DNA from: SAR202 cluster bacterium
GTDB lineage: Bacteria; Chloroflexota; Dehalococcoidia; Lucifugimonadales; OSU-TB39
Length of the DNA stretch: 64,000 nt
Assembly (NCBI GenBank): GCA_009392195.1
Contig: VFGY01000037.1
Location: forward strand, 62,001-126,000
Direction: 5' to 3'
Shown one piece after another: positions 1 to 11,076 of the stretch (position 1 is its first letter; each line of letters opens with the position of its first letter). The notes beneath the pieces were generated by a model, which ran no database searches, was not told where the DNA came from, and was given only the letters and a program-made list of their open reading frames with translations. The translations under genes were made by a program, and so were the position numbers.

Positions 1-1
1 A

Positions 2-907
2 TTAGGTGAAGATATTGGTCGAAGAGGAGGAGTTTTCTTAGCCACTGATGGATTCATCGATGAATTCGGGCCAAATAGAGTAATCGATACTCCGTTAGCA
101 GAATCTTCTATAGTTGGCATAGCATTAGGAGCAGCCTTAAATGGAATAAGACCTATAGCGGAAATACAGTTCGCTGACTTTATTTGGCCTGCTATTAATC
201 AAATTGTAGGAGAAGCTTCAAAGGTTCATTATGGAACCTTTGGTCAACTTAATGCTCCAATGGTCATAAGAACACCATTCGGAGGAGGAGTGAAAGGCGG
301 ATTATACCATTCACAAAGTATCGAGGTGATTTTTTCGCATACTCCTGGCCTCAAAGTGGTTCTTCCTTCAACCCCATATGATGCTAAAGGATTGCTAAAA
401 AGTGCAATAAGAGACGAAAACCCAGTAATATTTTTGGAACATAAACACACCTATAGATCGGTAAAAGGCGAAGTACCAGACTCTGATTACACAATACCTA
501 TAGGAAAAGCAGATGTTAAACTTGAAGGAAATGATTTGACCATAATTAGTTATGGACTTATGGTTCATTACTGTATACAAGTAGCGAACTCTATGAAAAA
601 AGAAGGGGTCAACTTAGAGGTTATCGATTTGCGCAGCTTACGTCCTTTAGACATCCAAACGATTGTAGAATCAGTGCAAAAAACTGGCAAATGCTTAGTA
701 GTACAGGAGGATACACAAGCTTACGGTATAGGAGCAGAAGTAGCATCATCCATCGCTGAGTTAGCATTTGAATATTTGGACGGTCCTGTGAAAAGGCTTT
801 CTGGACCAGAAGTTCCTCCAATGCCATTTAGCCCAAGTCTAGAAAATGAATTTATGCTGAACGAAGAAAAAATAGAGAAATCAGTAAGGGATCTACTAGA
901 CTATTGA
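2..907 (+). CDS. 2-oxoacid (pyruvate/branched-chain) dehydrogenase E1 component, beta subunit; 5'-truncated by window edge
   Basis: Frame is open from base 2 (LGEDIGRRGGVFLATDGFIDEFGPNRVIDTPLAESSIVGIALGAALNG...), continuing into the listed 260..907 ORF; E1-beta transketolase-like motifs; directly followed by E2. Confidence 0.93.
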   Translation, partial: LGEDIGRRGGVFLATDGFIDEFGPNRVIDTPLAESSIVGIALGAALNGIRPIAEIQFADFIWPAINQIVGEASKVHYGTFGQLNAPMVIRTPFGGGVKGGLYHSQSIEVIFSHTPGLKVVLPSTPYDAKGLLKSAIRDENPVIFLEHKHTYRSVKGEVPDSDYTIPIGKADVKLEGNDLTIISYGLMVHYCIQVANSMKKEGVNLEVIDLRSLRPLDIQTIVESVQKTGKCLVVQEDTQAYGIGAEVASSIAELAFEYLDGPVKRLSGPEVPPMPFSPSLENEFMLNEEKIEKSVRDLLDY

Positions 908-926
908 TAGGTTATTAATAAACAGA

Positions 927-2162
927 ATGGATATAAAATTACCAAAAGTAGGAGAGTCAATTACTGAAGCCATTATAAACAAGTGGATGAAATCAATTGG
1001 CGATCGCGTGAAAAAATATGAACCTTTAGCTGAAATTGTTACCGATAAAGTAACCATGGAGTTCCCTTCTCCAGTTAACGGAATAATTACAGAAATATAC
1101 TTCTCTGAAGGAAGCACTGTCAAAATTGAAACTCCAATAATGCAAATACAGACTGACGAAATCCCTGCTGAAGATACCGCTTCTTCAATAAACGAAGCAA
1201 ATCTTAAAAAGTTAAGACATATAGGAGAATTTTCGAAAGAAGTTGCACCTGTAGGACCAACCGGCTCAGCAAACGTAGCACAAAATGATCCTGCTGTTAA
1301 AGAATCGCGTCAACCCAAACAAAAATATTCCCCAATTGTTACTAAATTGGCGAAGCAACATAATATAGACCTTTCCTCATTAAGTGGTAGTGGTCAAAAC
1401 GGCCGAATAACTAAGAATGACATCGAAAAAGAAATCGCAAGTTCAGCGAAACAATTTAATGACTCCTCTGAAAATCATGTTAACGGCAAACTTGTTAAAT
1501 TGACTCCAATTCGTAAAAAAATAGCGGACAATATGTTAAAAAGTTCTATAGAGATTCCAGAAGCATGGACGTTAATAGAAGTTGATGTATCTCAATTAGT
1601 TGAACTTAAAACCAATGCTGACTCAATCTCATACACTAAACTTACCTATATGCCGTTCATAATGAGCGCGATAGTAAAATCAATAAAGAAAAATCCTATA
1701 ATAAATTCCCAATGGACAAATGAAGGTATATTACTCAAAGATGAAATAAATCTAGGATTTGCAGTTGCAACTGATCTAGGACTTCACGTTCCAGTTATTA
1801 AATCAGCTGATCAATTAAACGTTATAGAGTTAGGTAAACTTGTAACAAACCTAACTAGTAAAGCAAGAAACAACCAATTGAGTTTAAGTGATGTTACTAA
1901 TGGCACATTTACAATAAACAATACAGGCGCATTAGGATCGATAATAGGGAAAGCAATAATATATCCTGGGCAAGCTGCGATTATCAATACTGAATCTATT
2001 CAAAAACGGCCAGTCATAATTGATGATAAAATACATATCAGATCAATGATGAACCTTTGTTTAACTTTCGACCATAGAATAATGGATGGGGCTGAAGCAT
2101 CTAAATTTATGACTGATGTAAAATTGGAATTACAAAAAATCCACCATGATTTCGTTAAATAG
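927..2162 (+). CDS. Dihydrolipoamide acyltransferase (E2) of 2-oxoacid dehydrogenase complex
   Basis: N-terminal lipoyl domain (EIVTDKVTMEFPSP), peripheral-subunit-binding segment (YSPIVTKLAKQHNIDLSSLSGSGQNGRITKNDI), catalytic C-terminus (LTFDHRIMDGAEASKF). Confidence 0.94.
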   Translation: MDIKLPKVGESITEAIINKWMKSIGDRVKKYEPLAEIVTDKVTMEFPSPVNGIITEIYFSEGSTVKIETPIMQIQTDEIPAEDTASSINEANLKKLRHIGEFSKEVAPVGPTGSANVAQNDPAVKESRQPKQKYSPIVTKLAKQHNIDLSSLSGSGQNGRITKNDIEKEIASSAKQFNDSSENHVNGKLVKLTPIRKKIADNMLKSSIEIPEAWTLIEVDVSQLVELKTNADSISYTKLTYMPFIMSAIVKSIKKNPIINSQWTNEGILLKDEINLGFAVATDLGLHVPVIKSADQLNVIELGKLVTNLTSKARNNQLSLSDVTNGTFTINNTGALGSIIGKAIIYPGQAAIINTESIQKRPVIIDDKIHIRSMMNLCLTFDHRIMDGAEASKFMTDVKLELQKIHHDFVK

Positions 2163-2196
2163 CGATGGTGCGACCAGTTAAATTGTAAATGTCGGT

Positions 2197-2901
2197 GTGG
2201 AAATGATGGCAAATAGTTGTTTGAACTTAAATTTGGGAACAAATAGTTATAAAAATGCCATGGAGATTCAATATAAAATCCATAAGCTGATTAGTTGTAA
2301 AAAACTCCCAAACGTCCTTCTAACGATGGAACATCCACACACAATAACGATTGGTAAAACTGGTTCAAATCAAGACCTTAAAGCTTCAACTAAAACTATT
2401 TCAGACTCTGGTGTAAAGATAGTTAAAACGAACAGAGGAGGAAAAGCCACCTACCATGGTCCTGGACAACTAATAACATATCCAATAATTAACTTAAGAG
2501 ATTTACGACTTGGACCCCAAAAATATATTTTTAAAATAGAAGAAACTATAATCAACACGTTAAAAGATTTTGAGGTTGATGCTAACAGGTCCGTTGGAAA
2601 ACCAGGCGTATGGGTTGGGAACTCTAAAATAGCCGCAGTTGGAGTTAAAATCAGTGAAGGCATATCGAGTCACGGATTTTCTATAAATTTAAATACCAAT
2701 CTATCCTATTTTAACTTTATCATACCATGCGGTATATCTGATAAAAGCGTCTGTTCGCTATATTCACTTGGAATAAAATCCATTGATTCAAATTACTTTA
2801 GAGAAATTTTACTCAAAAATTTCAGCAACGTGTTCAACTTATCTATCCAAACTTGTTCCCCTAAGAGCATCGAACACATGTATAACATAAACATAATATA
2901 A
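2197..2901 (+). CDS. lipB: Lipoyl(octanoyl) transferase LipB
   Basis: Motifs RGGKATYHGPGQLITYPI and KPGVWVGNSKIAAVGVKI; adjacent to E2. Exact start codon uncertain. Confidence 0.93.
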   Translation: MEMMANSCLNLNLGTNSYKNAMEIQYKIHKLISCKKLPNVLLTMEHPHTITIGKTGSNQDLKASTKTISDSGVKIVKTNRGGKATYHGPGQLITYPIINLRDLRLGPQKYIFKIEETIINTLKDFEVDANRSVGKPGVWVGNSKIAAVGVKISEGISSHGFSINLNTNLSYFNFIIPCGISDKSVCSLYSLGIKSIDSNYFREILLKNFSNVFNLSIQTCSPKSIEHMYNINII

Positions 2902-2949
2902 CTTGCGCCTAATTGGTTTGTTAGATAACATCCGATTAGGGTAAATACT

Positions 2950-3873
2950 ATGCACAACAACAAAGATTTCCTATCAATAGCTGATTTGCCAATAGGTTAC
3001 GTCAGTGACCTAATTGACCTTGGTTGTTTGTCCAAAACAAACTCGAATCAAACTATTTTAAACAAAAAGAATTTGGTTCTACTGTTTGAAAAACCATCTT
3101 TAAGAACAAGAGTAAGTTTCGAAATAGGCATACGTCAACTTGGAGGAGAGTGTATCTACCTGAACAAAGAAGATGTTGGCATGAATACTAGAGAAAGCGC
3201 CTATGACATCGCAAATGTTTTGAATAGATGGGCTGATGGAATTATAGCAAGAGTTTTTGAGCATTCAACGCTAATAACGTTATCAAAAAACACACGTATT
3301 CCAATTATCAATGCGTTATCCGACCAAGAACACCCATGCCAAGCTATAGCAGATTTAATGACAATAAAGGAGCACAAAGGCAGTTTGCAAGGATTGAAGG
3401 TGGTTTTTGTAGGAGATGGTAATAATGTTGCTACAAGTCTAAGTTTAGGTTGCGCTTCAGTGGGAGCCGATTTTATATTATCATGTCCTACAGGTTACGA
3501 AATCCAAGACGACCACTGGCTAGAAGCAAAACGAAGAGCTGATGTCACTGGTGCTCAATTAAATATAATTAATGACCCAAAATTAGCCGTTTCAAATGCA
3601 GATGTTGTTTATACTGATGTCTGGGTATCTATGGGGCAGGAAGATGAAACAAAAAATCGAATTGAAGAATTTGGCCGGTATCAAGTAAATCCCGAATTGA
3701 TGTCCTTAGCCAACCAAGATGCAATATTTATGCATGATATGCCTGCACATGAAAACGAAGAAATATCGGTAGGCATGTTAAACCATCCACAATCAGTTGT
3801 ATTTGATCAAGCTGAAAACCGATTACACGGTCAAAAAGGTATACTCTCTCATATATTCACAAAATCAAATTAA
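2950..3873 (+). CDS. argF: Ornithine carbamoyltransferase
   Basis: FEKPSLRTRVSFEIG, DQEHPCQAIADLMTI, FVGDGNNVATSL, HDMPAHENEEIS. Confidence 0.92.
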   Translation: MHNNKDFLSIADLPIGYVSDLIDLGCLSKTNSNQTILNKKNLVLLFEKPSLRTRVSFEIGIRQLGGECIYLNKEDVGMNTRESAYDIANVLNRWADGIIARVFEHSTLITLSKNTRIPIINALSDQEHPCQAIADLMTIKEHKGSLQGLKVVFVGDGNNVATSLSLGCASVGADFILSCPTGYEIQDDHWLEAKRRADVTGAQLNIINDPKLAVSNADVVYTDVWVSMGQEDETKNRIEEFGRYQVNPELMSLANQDAIFMHDMPAHENEEISVGMLNHPQSVVFDQAENRLHGQKGILSHIFTKSN

Positions 3874-5245
3874 ATCTTTAACTCAAACCAAGTTGGCAAA
3901 TATTGAATTGAATAACTCTATTTCCTTACCAGTAATTAGCATAATAGGAAGACCTAATGTAGGCAAATCTACATTGTTCAATCGAATTTTGGGACAGAGA
4001 ACTTCAATAATCTCTCAAGTCCCAGGTACAACACGGGATAGGGTTAGTTCTAAAACCAATTGGGGCGAAAAACAGTTTGTATTGACGGACTGCGGGGGTC
4101 TTGTTGAAAATCCTGATGATTTAATGGCTGATTTAGTCAACGACCAAGTAACAGCTGCTATAAATCAATCCGATGTGGTAATAATGCTAGTGGACGCTAA
4201 CGACGGAATTACACCGGGAGACTTGTTGGTTGCAGATGTAGTTAGGAAAATAAAAGCTAATGTCATAATAGCTGCTAACAAATCAGACAATGAAGAAAGA
4301 AGTCAACTATCTTATGTATTCAATGAGCTAGGGCTAGGTGAACCGATACAAATAAGTGCTTACCACAATTTAGGAATCGAATCTTTGATGTCTAAAATAG
4401 TTTCGTTATTCCCTCCTGTACAGAATACAGAAGAAGATGATACGGTATGCAACCTTTCAATAGTGGGAAGGCCTAATGTAGGTAAATCAATGTTGCTAAA
4501 TTCAATCTCTGGATCTGAAAGATCCATAGTAAGCCCCGTTGCAGGTACCACACGAGACACGATAGATACACTTATAACATATAAAAACAATAATATATTA
4601 ATTTTGGATACTGCTGGTATAAGAAGGAGAGGTAAAATCTCTCATGGAATTGAAAAATATAGCATGCTAAGAACTCAAAATGCTATCTCAAAATCAGATG
4701 TTTCTATTTTAATGATAGACATCTCCGAAATAGGAACAAATCAAGATTCTCATATTGCTGGATATATAACTGAATCTTTAAAAGGAATAGTTATCGCAGT
4801 TAACAAATGGGACTTATCTGATAAGTATGGAATAACAGAAGAATCTGCGACAAAATTGTTGAAACGTAATTTCAAATTCCTTCATCACGCACCCATATGC
4901 TTTATATCAGCAATGAACAATACTGGTATAGATAATTTGATTAACACGAGTATCAATGTATTTGGTGAATATACGAAAATGGTCCCAAATTTGGACCTAA
5001 AATATGTGATAATGAACTCTGTATCAGCTCATCAACCATCAACTTCTGGCAGAAAAGCAGTCAAAGTCTATGGTGTCAAACAAGTTTCATCCAAACCTCC
5101 TTCATTTGTTTTATATGTTAATAATCCTGAAGAAATTCATTTTTCCTACAAAAGATATTTAGAAAATGCTTTAAGGAATGAATTCGGATTTGAAGGAAGT
5201 CCCCTGTTGCTCGATTTCAGAAAAAACTACTATAAATCAAAATAA
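3797..5245 (+). CDS. der: Ribosome-associated GTPase Der (EngA); ORF start overlaps argF, true start probably near 3893 (TTG) or slightly downstream
   Basis: Two tandem GTPase domains (GRPNVGKSTLFNRI and GRPNVGKSMLLNSI) plus KH-like C-terminus. Confidence 0.94.
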   Translation: MYLIKLKTDYTVKKVYSLIYSQNQIKSLTQTKLANIELNNSISLPVISIIGRPNVGKSTLFNRILGQRTSIISQVPGTTRDRVSSKTNWGEKQFVLTDCGGLVENPDDLMADLVNDQVTAAINQSDVVIMLVDANDGITPGDLLVADVVRKIKANVIIAANKSDNEERSQLSYVFNELGLGEPIQISAYHNLGIESLMSKIVSLFPPVQNTEEDDTVCNLSIVGRPNVGKSMLLNSISGSERSIVSPVAGTTRDTIDTLITYKNNNILILDTAGIRRRGKISHGIEKYSMLRTQNAISKSDVSILMIDISEIGTNQDSHIAGYITESLKGIVIAVNKWDLSDKYGITEESATKLLKRNFKFLHHAPICFISAMNNTGIDNLINTSINVFGEYTKMVPNLDLKYVIMNSVSAHQPSTSGRKAVKVYGVKQVSSKPPSFVLYVNNPEEIHFSYKRYLENALRNEFGFEGSPLLLDFRKNYYKSK

Positions 5246-5251
5246 ATTAAA

Positions 5252-5890
5252 ATGGCACTCAACACAGAGATATATATTTTCATTTCTATAATCAGTTATT
5301 TGATCGGTGCTATTCCTTACGGTTTGATGGTTGGATTTATAAGTAGAGGCATAGATATACGTAAACATGGAAGCGGTAGTACAGGAGCTACAAATGTTTT
5401 ACGCACGTTAGGTGTGCCACTAGCATCTATAGTAGTCATATTAGACGTATCAAAAGCAGTAATAGCGATATTTATTGCCAGTTTATTCCTGAACGGAGAA
5501 CCTTTAATTAAAGCAATCGCAGCAATATTTGTTATCTTGGGTCATATTTGGCCAATAACAGCAAAATTCAGAGGAGGCAAGGGAGTGTTAACGGGGATTG
5601 TAGGATTGATTATCCTAGTACCATTATCCGGTATACTATCCTTTGTATTGGCTATTTTAACAATCTGCGTTTTTAAAATCGTTTCTTTAGGGTCCATCGT
5701 AGGTACGATAACGGGTGTTATATCTATAATACTCCTATATCAGTTTGGGCAAGAACAACATATAGAATATTTAGTATATGTAATAGTCGGTTCAATTATT
5801 ATCATGTTCAAACATACTGATAACATAAAAAGGCTAATTGCTAAAACGGAACCTAAAATTGGCAACCGGGCCAAAAAAACAAAACAATAA
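5252..5890 (+). CDS. plsY: Acyl-phosphate glycerol-3-phosphate acyltransferase PlsY
   Basis: Multi-TM protein with GSGSTGATNVLRTLG and FRGGKGVLTG motifs. Confidence 0.93.
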   Translation: MALNTEIYIFISIISYLIGAIPYGLMVGFISRGIDIRKHGSGSTGATNVLRTLGVPLASIVVILDVSKAVIAIFIASLFLNGEPLIKAIAAIFVILGHIWPITAKFRGGKGVLTGIVGLIILVPLSGILSFVLAILTICVFKIVSLGSIVGTITGVISIILLYQFGQEQHIEYLVYVIVGSIIIMFKHTDNIKRLIAKTEPKIGNRAKKTKQ

Positions 5891-5908
5891 TATCAGGAAT
5901 ATTTTGAG

Positions 5909-6919
5909 ATGCCTAAAATAGTAATTATAGGTGCTACTACATGGGGGACAACTCTATCTATAGTACTTGGGAAAGCAGGATATAACGTTAATTTATTGAC
6001 TAGAAGTAAAATTGAGGCATCTATAATTGAAACTGAAAAAGAAAACAGAAAACAACTGCCTGGATTTAAGCTTCCATCAAACATAAACATATGTTCTTTG
6101 CCAAAAGACTGCCTTAAAAGCGCAGATATGTTGATTTTTGCTGTACCATCAAGACACATACGGGAAAATGCAAAAAATATTGCTAAATATATAGATACCT
6201 CCACTATAATCACAAGTGCTAGTAAAGGACTTGAAAGTAATTCTGGCAAACGCATCAGTGAAGTAATTGATGAAGAGCTCAAAGATATCGGACTTATAAA
6301 CCCTGTCTGTGCGTTATCGGGTCCAAATTTAGCTTTAGAACTTGCTAACGATAACCCAGCTTTAGCAGTATTAGCATGTAGCAATATTGAAACAGCTCAG
6401 AAAGCCCAATCTTTAATAAATTCATCCAAATTCAGAATATATGCTAACGACGATTTAATCGGAGTGGAACTAGGTGGAGCACTCAAAAACATTATCGCTA
6501 TTGGTTCAGGAATATGTGATGGGTTGAAATTTGGAATCAATGCAAAAGCTGCTTTTATAGCGAGAGGCCTATCGGAAATAACCAGATTAGGTACAGCTGC
6601 TGGAGCTAAACCAATAACGTTTTCTGGTTTAGCAGGTATGGGGGATTTAATAGCTACTTGTTCAAGTAAATTAAGCAGAAATCACACAGTTGGGATGTTA
6701 CTTTCACAGGGCATGTCTATAAATGAAATATTATCTAGCATGAACCACGTCGCTGAAGGTATAGACACAACTAAAGCAGCATTATCCTTGTCTATAAAGC
6801 TGAATGTAGAGATGCCAATCACAGAAGGAATTTACTCAATACTTTTCAACAACAAACCCATATCAGAAGCTATAGATGAATTAATGGCAAGAAGTCCTCA
6901 ATTAGAAAATTGGGGCTGA
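5909..6919 (+). CDS. gpsA: NAD(P)-dependent glycerol-3-phosphate dehydrogenase
   Basis: GATTWGTTLSIVLGKAG, VELGGALKNIIAIGSGICDGLKFG, FSGLAGMGDLIATCSSKLSRNH. Confidence 0.94.
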   Translation: MPKIVIIGATTWGTTLSIVLGKAGYNVNLLTRSKIEASIIETEKENRKQLPGFKLPSNINICSLPKDCLKSADMLIFAVPSRHIRENAKNIAKYIDTSTIITSASKGLESNSGKRISEVIDEELKDIGLINPVCALSGPNLALELANDNPALAVLACSNIETAQKAQSLINSSKFRIYANDDLIGVELGGALKNIIAIGSGICDGLKFGINAKAAFIARGLSEITRLGTAAGAKPITFSGLAGMGDLIATCSSKLSRNHTVGMLLSQGMSINEILSSMNHVAEGIDTTKAALSLSIKLNVEMPITEGIYSILFNNKPISEAIDELMARSPQLENWG

Positions 6920-6920
6920 T

Positions 6921-7676
6921 TCAAGGCACGAATTGACCGTATTCATACATTACACAAGATACTGCAGCTATTCCTGCAGTATCTGATCTTAGTATACGTT
7001 TTCCTAAAGATACAGGCTTCATACCAGTATCTTTAGCATATTGTATTTCATTTTTGTCAAATCCACCTTCTGGACCAACAATTATATTCATCCGAGATAT
7101 ATTGATAGATGCATCATTTGATATAAGTGACAACTGATTTTTTATATCTTGAACTTCTTCTTCCTCCCACAATATAATCGTTAAATCCTTATCCATCCCG
7201 CACAACTGATTAAAGTATTTGATTTCAGACAATTCAGGTAAAACGACTCTTCCAGATTGTTCTCCAGCTTCTTTTATTACTTTTTGCCATCTCAATCGCT
7301 TTGACGCAATCAAACTCTTATTTATTTTAGATATGGTCCTTGATGTTATCAATGGTACAAACTTAACCACTCCCAATTCTGTACATTTTTGAAGAATATA
7401 TTCAAATCTCTCCTTAGATTTCAAAACACTCTGATACAAAGAAATTTTCATTAATGCTTCACTATCTTTTTTGGTTTTTTCTATTATTTCTCCGTATATT
7501 TTTTTGCTATTTACATTCCTTAATTCAACCAAATATTCATAACCACTGTTATCAAACACTATTACCTTATTACTATCAATTAATCTTAAAACGTTACGAA
7601 TTTGATGTTCGATATCTTGTTCAAATATAACTCCTTTTTTCTCAATTCGATTTTTCTCCACATAAAACCTATGCAT
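6921..7676 (-). CDS. rsmE: 16S rRNA (uracil(1498)-N(3))-methyltransferase RsmE
   Basis: MHRFYVE start, IIVGPEGGFDKNEI, LGKRILRSDTAGIAAV. Confidence 0.92.
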   Translation of the reverse strand: MHRFYVEKNRIEKKGVIFEQDIEHQIRNVLRLIDSNKVIVFDNSGYEYLVELRNVNSKKIYGEIIEKTKKDSEALMKISLYQSVLKSKERFEYILQKCTELGVVKFVPLITSRTISKINKSLIASKRLRWQKVIKEAGEQSGRVVLPELSEIKYFNQLCGMDKDLTIILWEEEEVQDIKNQLSLISNDASINISRMNIIVGPEGGFDKNEIQYAKDTGMKPVSLGKRILRSDTAGIAAVSCVMYEYGQFVP

Positions 7677-8573
7677 TTAAACCTGTCTCAAACACAAGGC
7701 AACCCAATCAGATGTTGCCAACCTATATACAACTCTTAGGTTTAATTCTTTAAAAGCATTAATTATTTCTGGTTCGTTGGTATCTAAGAAACCTGAAATT
7801 AAAAGATACCCTTGAGGGTCAAGATATTCAGTAATTACTCTAGAAAGATCTAATATTACTTTGCTTGAAATATTTGCAACAACAATATTATTGTTATATT
7901 TGCCGATATTCTTATTTGGAAGGGATCCTGCTAAAATTGTTGCCGAATCACTGATCCCGTTAATTTCCATATTTTCCATTGCTACTTTTACAGCAGTTTC
8001 ATCATTATCTATACCAACAACTTTTTTTGCACCAAACTTGGCACTTGCGATTGAAAGAATCCCTGAACCACATCCTAAGTCTAATACCGTATGGTCAGGT
8101 TTAACTATTGTTTCCAACATTTCCAAACACATGCGTGTAGTTGGATGATGACCAGTCCCAAAAGCCATACCTGGGTCTAATTCCACAACTATTGTTCTAT
8201 CAACTTCTTTAGATTTCAACCAACTTGGAACAATTGCAATTGTTTTGCCAACTTCTAAAATTGAAAAGTGTTTTTTCCAAGATTCATGCCATTCCTTTTC
8301 ATCCAAAACACGTTTGGACAATTTGGATACTTCACCAACATGAGATAGCAATCTTACTCCAATATCTATTTGATTGAAAACAATTTCATAATCGCTATCA
8401 GAATTGAGGTATGTTCTCACTTTTGTATCGTATTTTGAATGTTCTAGAACTTCTCCAACATTTTCTAAAACAACTCCATGTTTGGAATACCTATCAAAAA
8501 TCTGTACCAAAGGGTCAATCAATTCACTATCGGCAACAACACTTAATTCTATCCATTTCAATTTAATCTCCAA
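7677..8573 (-). CDS. prmA: Ribosomal protein L11 methyltransferase
   Basis: DPGMAFGTGHHPTTRMCLEMLE, VLDLGCGSGILSIASAKFGAKKVVGIDND. Confidence 0.92.
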   Translation of the reverse strand: MEIKLKWIELSVVADSELIDPLVQIFDRYSKHGVVLENVGEVLEHSKYDTKVRTYLNSDSDYEIVFNQIDIGVRLLSHVGEVSKLSKRVLDEKEWHESWKKHFSILEVGKTIAIVPSWLKSKEVDRTIVVELDPGMAFGTGHHPTTRMCLEMLETIVKPDHTVLDLGCGSGILSIASAKFGAKKVVGIDNDETAVKVAMENMEINGISDSATILAGSLPNKNIGKYNNNIVVANISSKVILDLSRVITEYLDPQGYLLISGFLDTNEPEIINAFKELNLRVVYRLATSDWVALCLRQV

Positions 8574-8625
8574 TCTAAATCAAGATTTTATCAATTCATC
8601 TATTGCTACCAAAAATAATCTGTTT

Positions 8626-9762
8626 CTAATTCCCTAGTTTATCTTTGATCTTATTGATCCACGTATCACCATCTTTTATACAATCACTTTCCTCTCCCAT
8701 ACTTAATGCAAGTCGTCTTAAAAGTTCTTGTTGTTCTAAGGTCAGATTGTTTGGTGTTTCAACTTTTATATTTACTATTTGATCTCCCTTCCTATTAGGC
8801 TTATAAAGATTTGGAAATCCTTCTCCTTTAATGACAACCTTAGTATTTGATTGAATTCCTCGAGGAATTTGAATTTCCCGCTTACCTTTAACAATTGGGA
8901 CTATTGATTTACCACCAAGTGCAGCCAAGGCTACATTGATATTATGATCAATCAATATATTATTGTCACTCCGAGTGAATGTAGGATGAGGGTTGACTTT
9001 AATTTTTAAATCAACATTTCCTAATTTTTTTGTATCAATGTCTATGTGGCCTTCATTTTTTAATTTAATTACCATTCCAGAATTTACACCTGCAGGTATA
9101 TTAACTAACAAGTCTTTTTCAACTCTGCTTGTACCTTTACCCGAACATTCCTGACATTTATCTCTGACTATAACACCTTTCCCTTGGCATCCACCGCAAA
9201 TCATAACTTGCACAAATTGGCCAAAAAAGCTTTTGTGTGACCTTTTCACTTCACCAGAACCTGAACAATCCAAACAATTCACAGGCGAGGTACCAGGCTG
9301 GCATTTAGAACCTTTACACAGATTACAAGCTTGAAAAGAGACAACTCTAATGTTCGCCTCACACCCAATAACAGATTCCTCAAAAGATATATCTAAAGTT
9401 TTTGAAATATTTATGGTTGAATCAGATTTTCTGCTTTTTGCTTTTGATAGATCATTTCCTCCGAAAAACGAATCAAAAACATCTCCAAAACCAACAAAAT
9501 CTCCAAAACCATCAAATCCATTCGCTTGTTTAATAAAAGGAGAATCTGACCCATATTGATCATACTGTGAACGTGTTTTTGGGTCACTTAATACTTGATA
9601 AGCTTCATTAATCGTTTTGAACCTCGCTTCGGATGCGTTAGTCTTGTTACGATCTGGATGATACTCAAATGCAAGTTTACGAAAAGCTTTTTTTATTTCT
9701 TCCATTGAAGCATCTTTTGATAAACCTAATACTTCATAATAATTTTTTTGCCCAACACTCAT
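8626..9762 (-). CDS. dnaJ: Molecular chaperone DnaJ
   Basis: J-domain with HPD (YHPDRNKT), four CxxC zinc-finger repeats, C-terminal substrate-binding region. Confidence 0.94.
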   Translation of the reverse strand: MSVGQKNYYEVLGLSKDASMEEIKKAFRKLAFEYHPDRNKTNASEARFKTINEAYQVLSDPKTRSQYDQYGSDSPFIKQANGFDGFGDFVGFGDVFDSFFGGNDLSKAKSRKSDSTINISKTLDISFEESVIGCEANIRVVSFQACNLCKGSKCQPGTSPVNCLDCSGSGEVKRSHKSFFGQFVQVMICGGCQGKGVIVRDKCQECSGKGTSRVEKDLLVNIPAGVNSGMVIKLKNEGHIDIDTKKLGNVDLKIKVNPHPTFTRSDNNILIDHNINVALAALGGKSIVPIVKGKREIQIPRGIQSNTKVVIKGEGFPNLYKPNRKGDQIVNIKVETPNNLTLEQQELLRRLALSMGEESDCIKDGDTWINKIKDKLGN

Positions 9763-9808
9763 TCCGGAAAATATCCCATGTAATTTAATTGATTAATACA
9801 CTCAAAAA

Positions 9809-10948
9809 TTAAATAGATTTCTTTTTTTTGTTAACTACCCTCACATATCCTACCAAAAATAAAATTGGAGCCAACATTAAAACTGAATTCCCTATTCCCG
9901 TAGCCATAGAAACATTCGCTGGTCCAAAACATTGTCCCCCAGAAGCATCAGTAGTTGTAGATTTATTATCAATTTTATCTACTAAGAATGATGGCGATGC
10001 CGGGGTTGGCGTTGCAGTGTATGTAGGAGTAACGGTAGGAATTGGGGAGTTTGTAGGAGTTGCAGTATTTGTTGGAGTTGCTGTTGGGATATTTGTAGGT
10101 GTAGCAGTGTTAGTTGGAGTAGGAGTTGCAGTATTTGTCGGAGTAGGAGTAAATGTTGCAGTCGGAGTTGGTGTTGGAGTAAATGTAGGGACACCTACAA
10201 AAATCAGATCAACGTTTTTATTGATAGAACCACTTATATAAGTTTTAGTCGTTCTAGACTGAACATCATTCAGGTAGAAATATATAGTCTTACCAAACGC
10301 TCTATAGTCATTAGGATCTACCACAAGGTTTCTGTATGTATCATTTCCTTCAATTACCGCTGGAAAAGATTTGTAATCACCTATTGTTGCATAAATAGTT
10401 GAACCTTCCTGTACTCTCATTCCAGCAATGACGACTGAGCCAGAAAATATAGCTGGGTTAGCAGGAAGTGGTGTAGCAGTTGCAGTAGGAGTTAAGGTGG
10501 GAGTTGCAGTAGGAGTAGGGGTAGGAGTAGGAACACTGGAAAAACTTAAGTCAAAAATATATGGTCCAAACTGCATTCCTGTAGCAGGATCAGTACCTGA
10601 TCGGCCTGGTACAAATCTGTCAATTTCTCTTGCTTCAATAATCCCATCCAAATAAAACCGTACAATTTCGTTTTTATAAGAAAGATCTGGTGGTGCTACC
10701 ATCAACATGAAATATCTACCATTTCTTACTTCCACTGGCTCAGTTGTATAAACAGAGCCATCACCTTTGATAATCTGTGCGGTTATCGACATTCCCTCTG
10801 CGCTAGCCCCATTGGCTACAATAACGCTGCCTCTATAGGTAGTAGGTAAAACTAATTCAGGTTCTTCTTCGGCATAAACTCTGTCCACCATTAAAATACC
10901 TGCAACAAATACAAATACTAAAAAAAATACCAGCTTCATTATCTTCAA
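9809..10948 (-). CDS. Secreted/membrane-anchored protein with two related beta-type domains joined by Pro-Thr-rich linkers
   Basis: N-terminal signal-like hydrophobic segment, [10 protein letters not shown] low-complexity linkers, C-terminal TM helix followed by KKKK. Confidence 0.75.
   Translation of the reverse strand: MKIMKLVFFLVFVFVAGILMVDRVYAEEEPELVLPTTYRGSVIVANGASAEGMSITAQIIKGDGSVYTTEPVEVRNGRYFMLMVAPPDLSYKNEIVRFYLDGIIEAREIDRFVPGRSGTDPATGMQFGPYIFDLSFSSVPTPTPTPTATPTLTPTATATPLPANPAIFSGSVVIAGMRVQEGSTIYATIGDYKSFPAVIEGNDTYRNLVVDPNDYRAFGKTIYFYLNDVQSRTTKTYISGSINKNVDLIFVGVPTFTPTPTPTATFTPTPTNTATPTPTNTATPTNIPTATPTNTATPTNSPIPTVTPTYTATPTPASPSFLVDKIDNKSTTTDASGGQCFGPANVSMATGIGNSVLMLAPILFLVGYVRVVNKKKKSI
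9994..10200 (-). repeat. Low-complexity PT-repeat coding tract (second linker)
   Basis: Degenerate gtngga/gttgca-type hexamer repetition; encodes [21 protein letters not shown]... Confidence 0.85.
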
Positions 10949-11076
10949 TATAAAAACACCTCTTTGTCATTCCATTCAAGATATTGTTGTTATCAATGAT
11001 AGCATATCAACCGATTACCAATAAGCTTCGACAAGGTTTTAATTGACTGACTTTATCACACAATTTCTCACAAAAA

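Noticed and set aside
3797-3873. Overlap of der ORF with argF
   Set aside because: The overlap is probably only an upstream in-frame ATG; Der homology begins after about 3893.
9828-10241. Plus-strand 137-aa ORF rich in GVGV/VFVGVGV
   Set aside because: Antisense shadow of the PT-repeat coding sequence; composition is dictated by Pro/Thr codons on the other strand.
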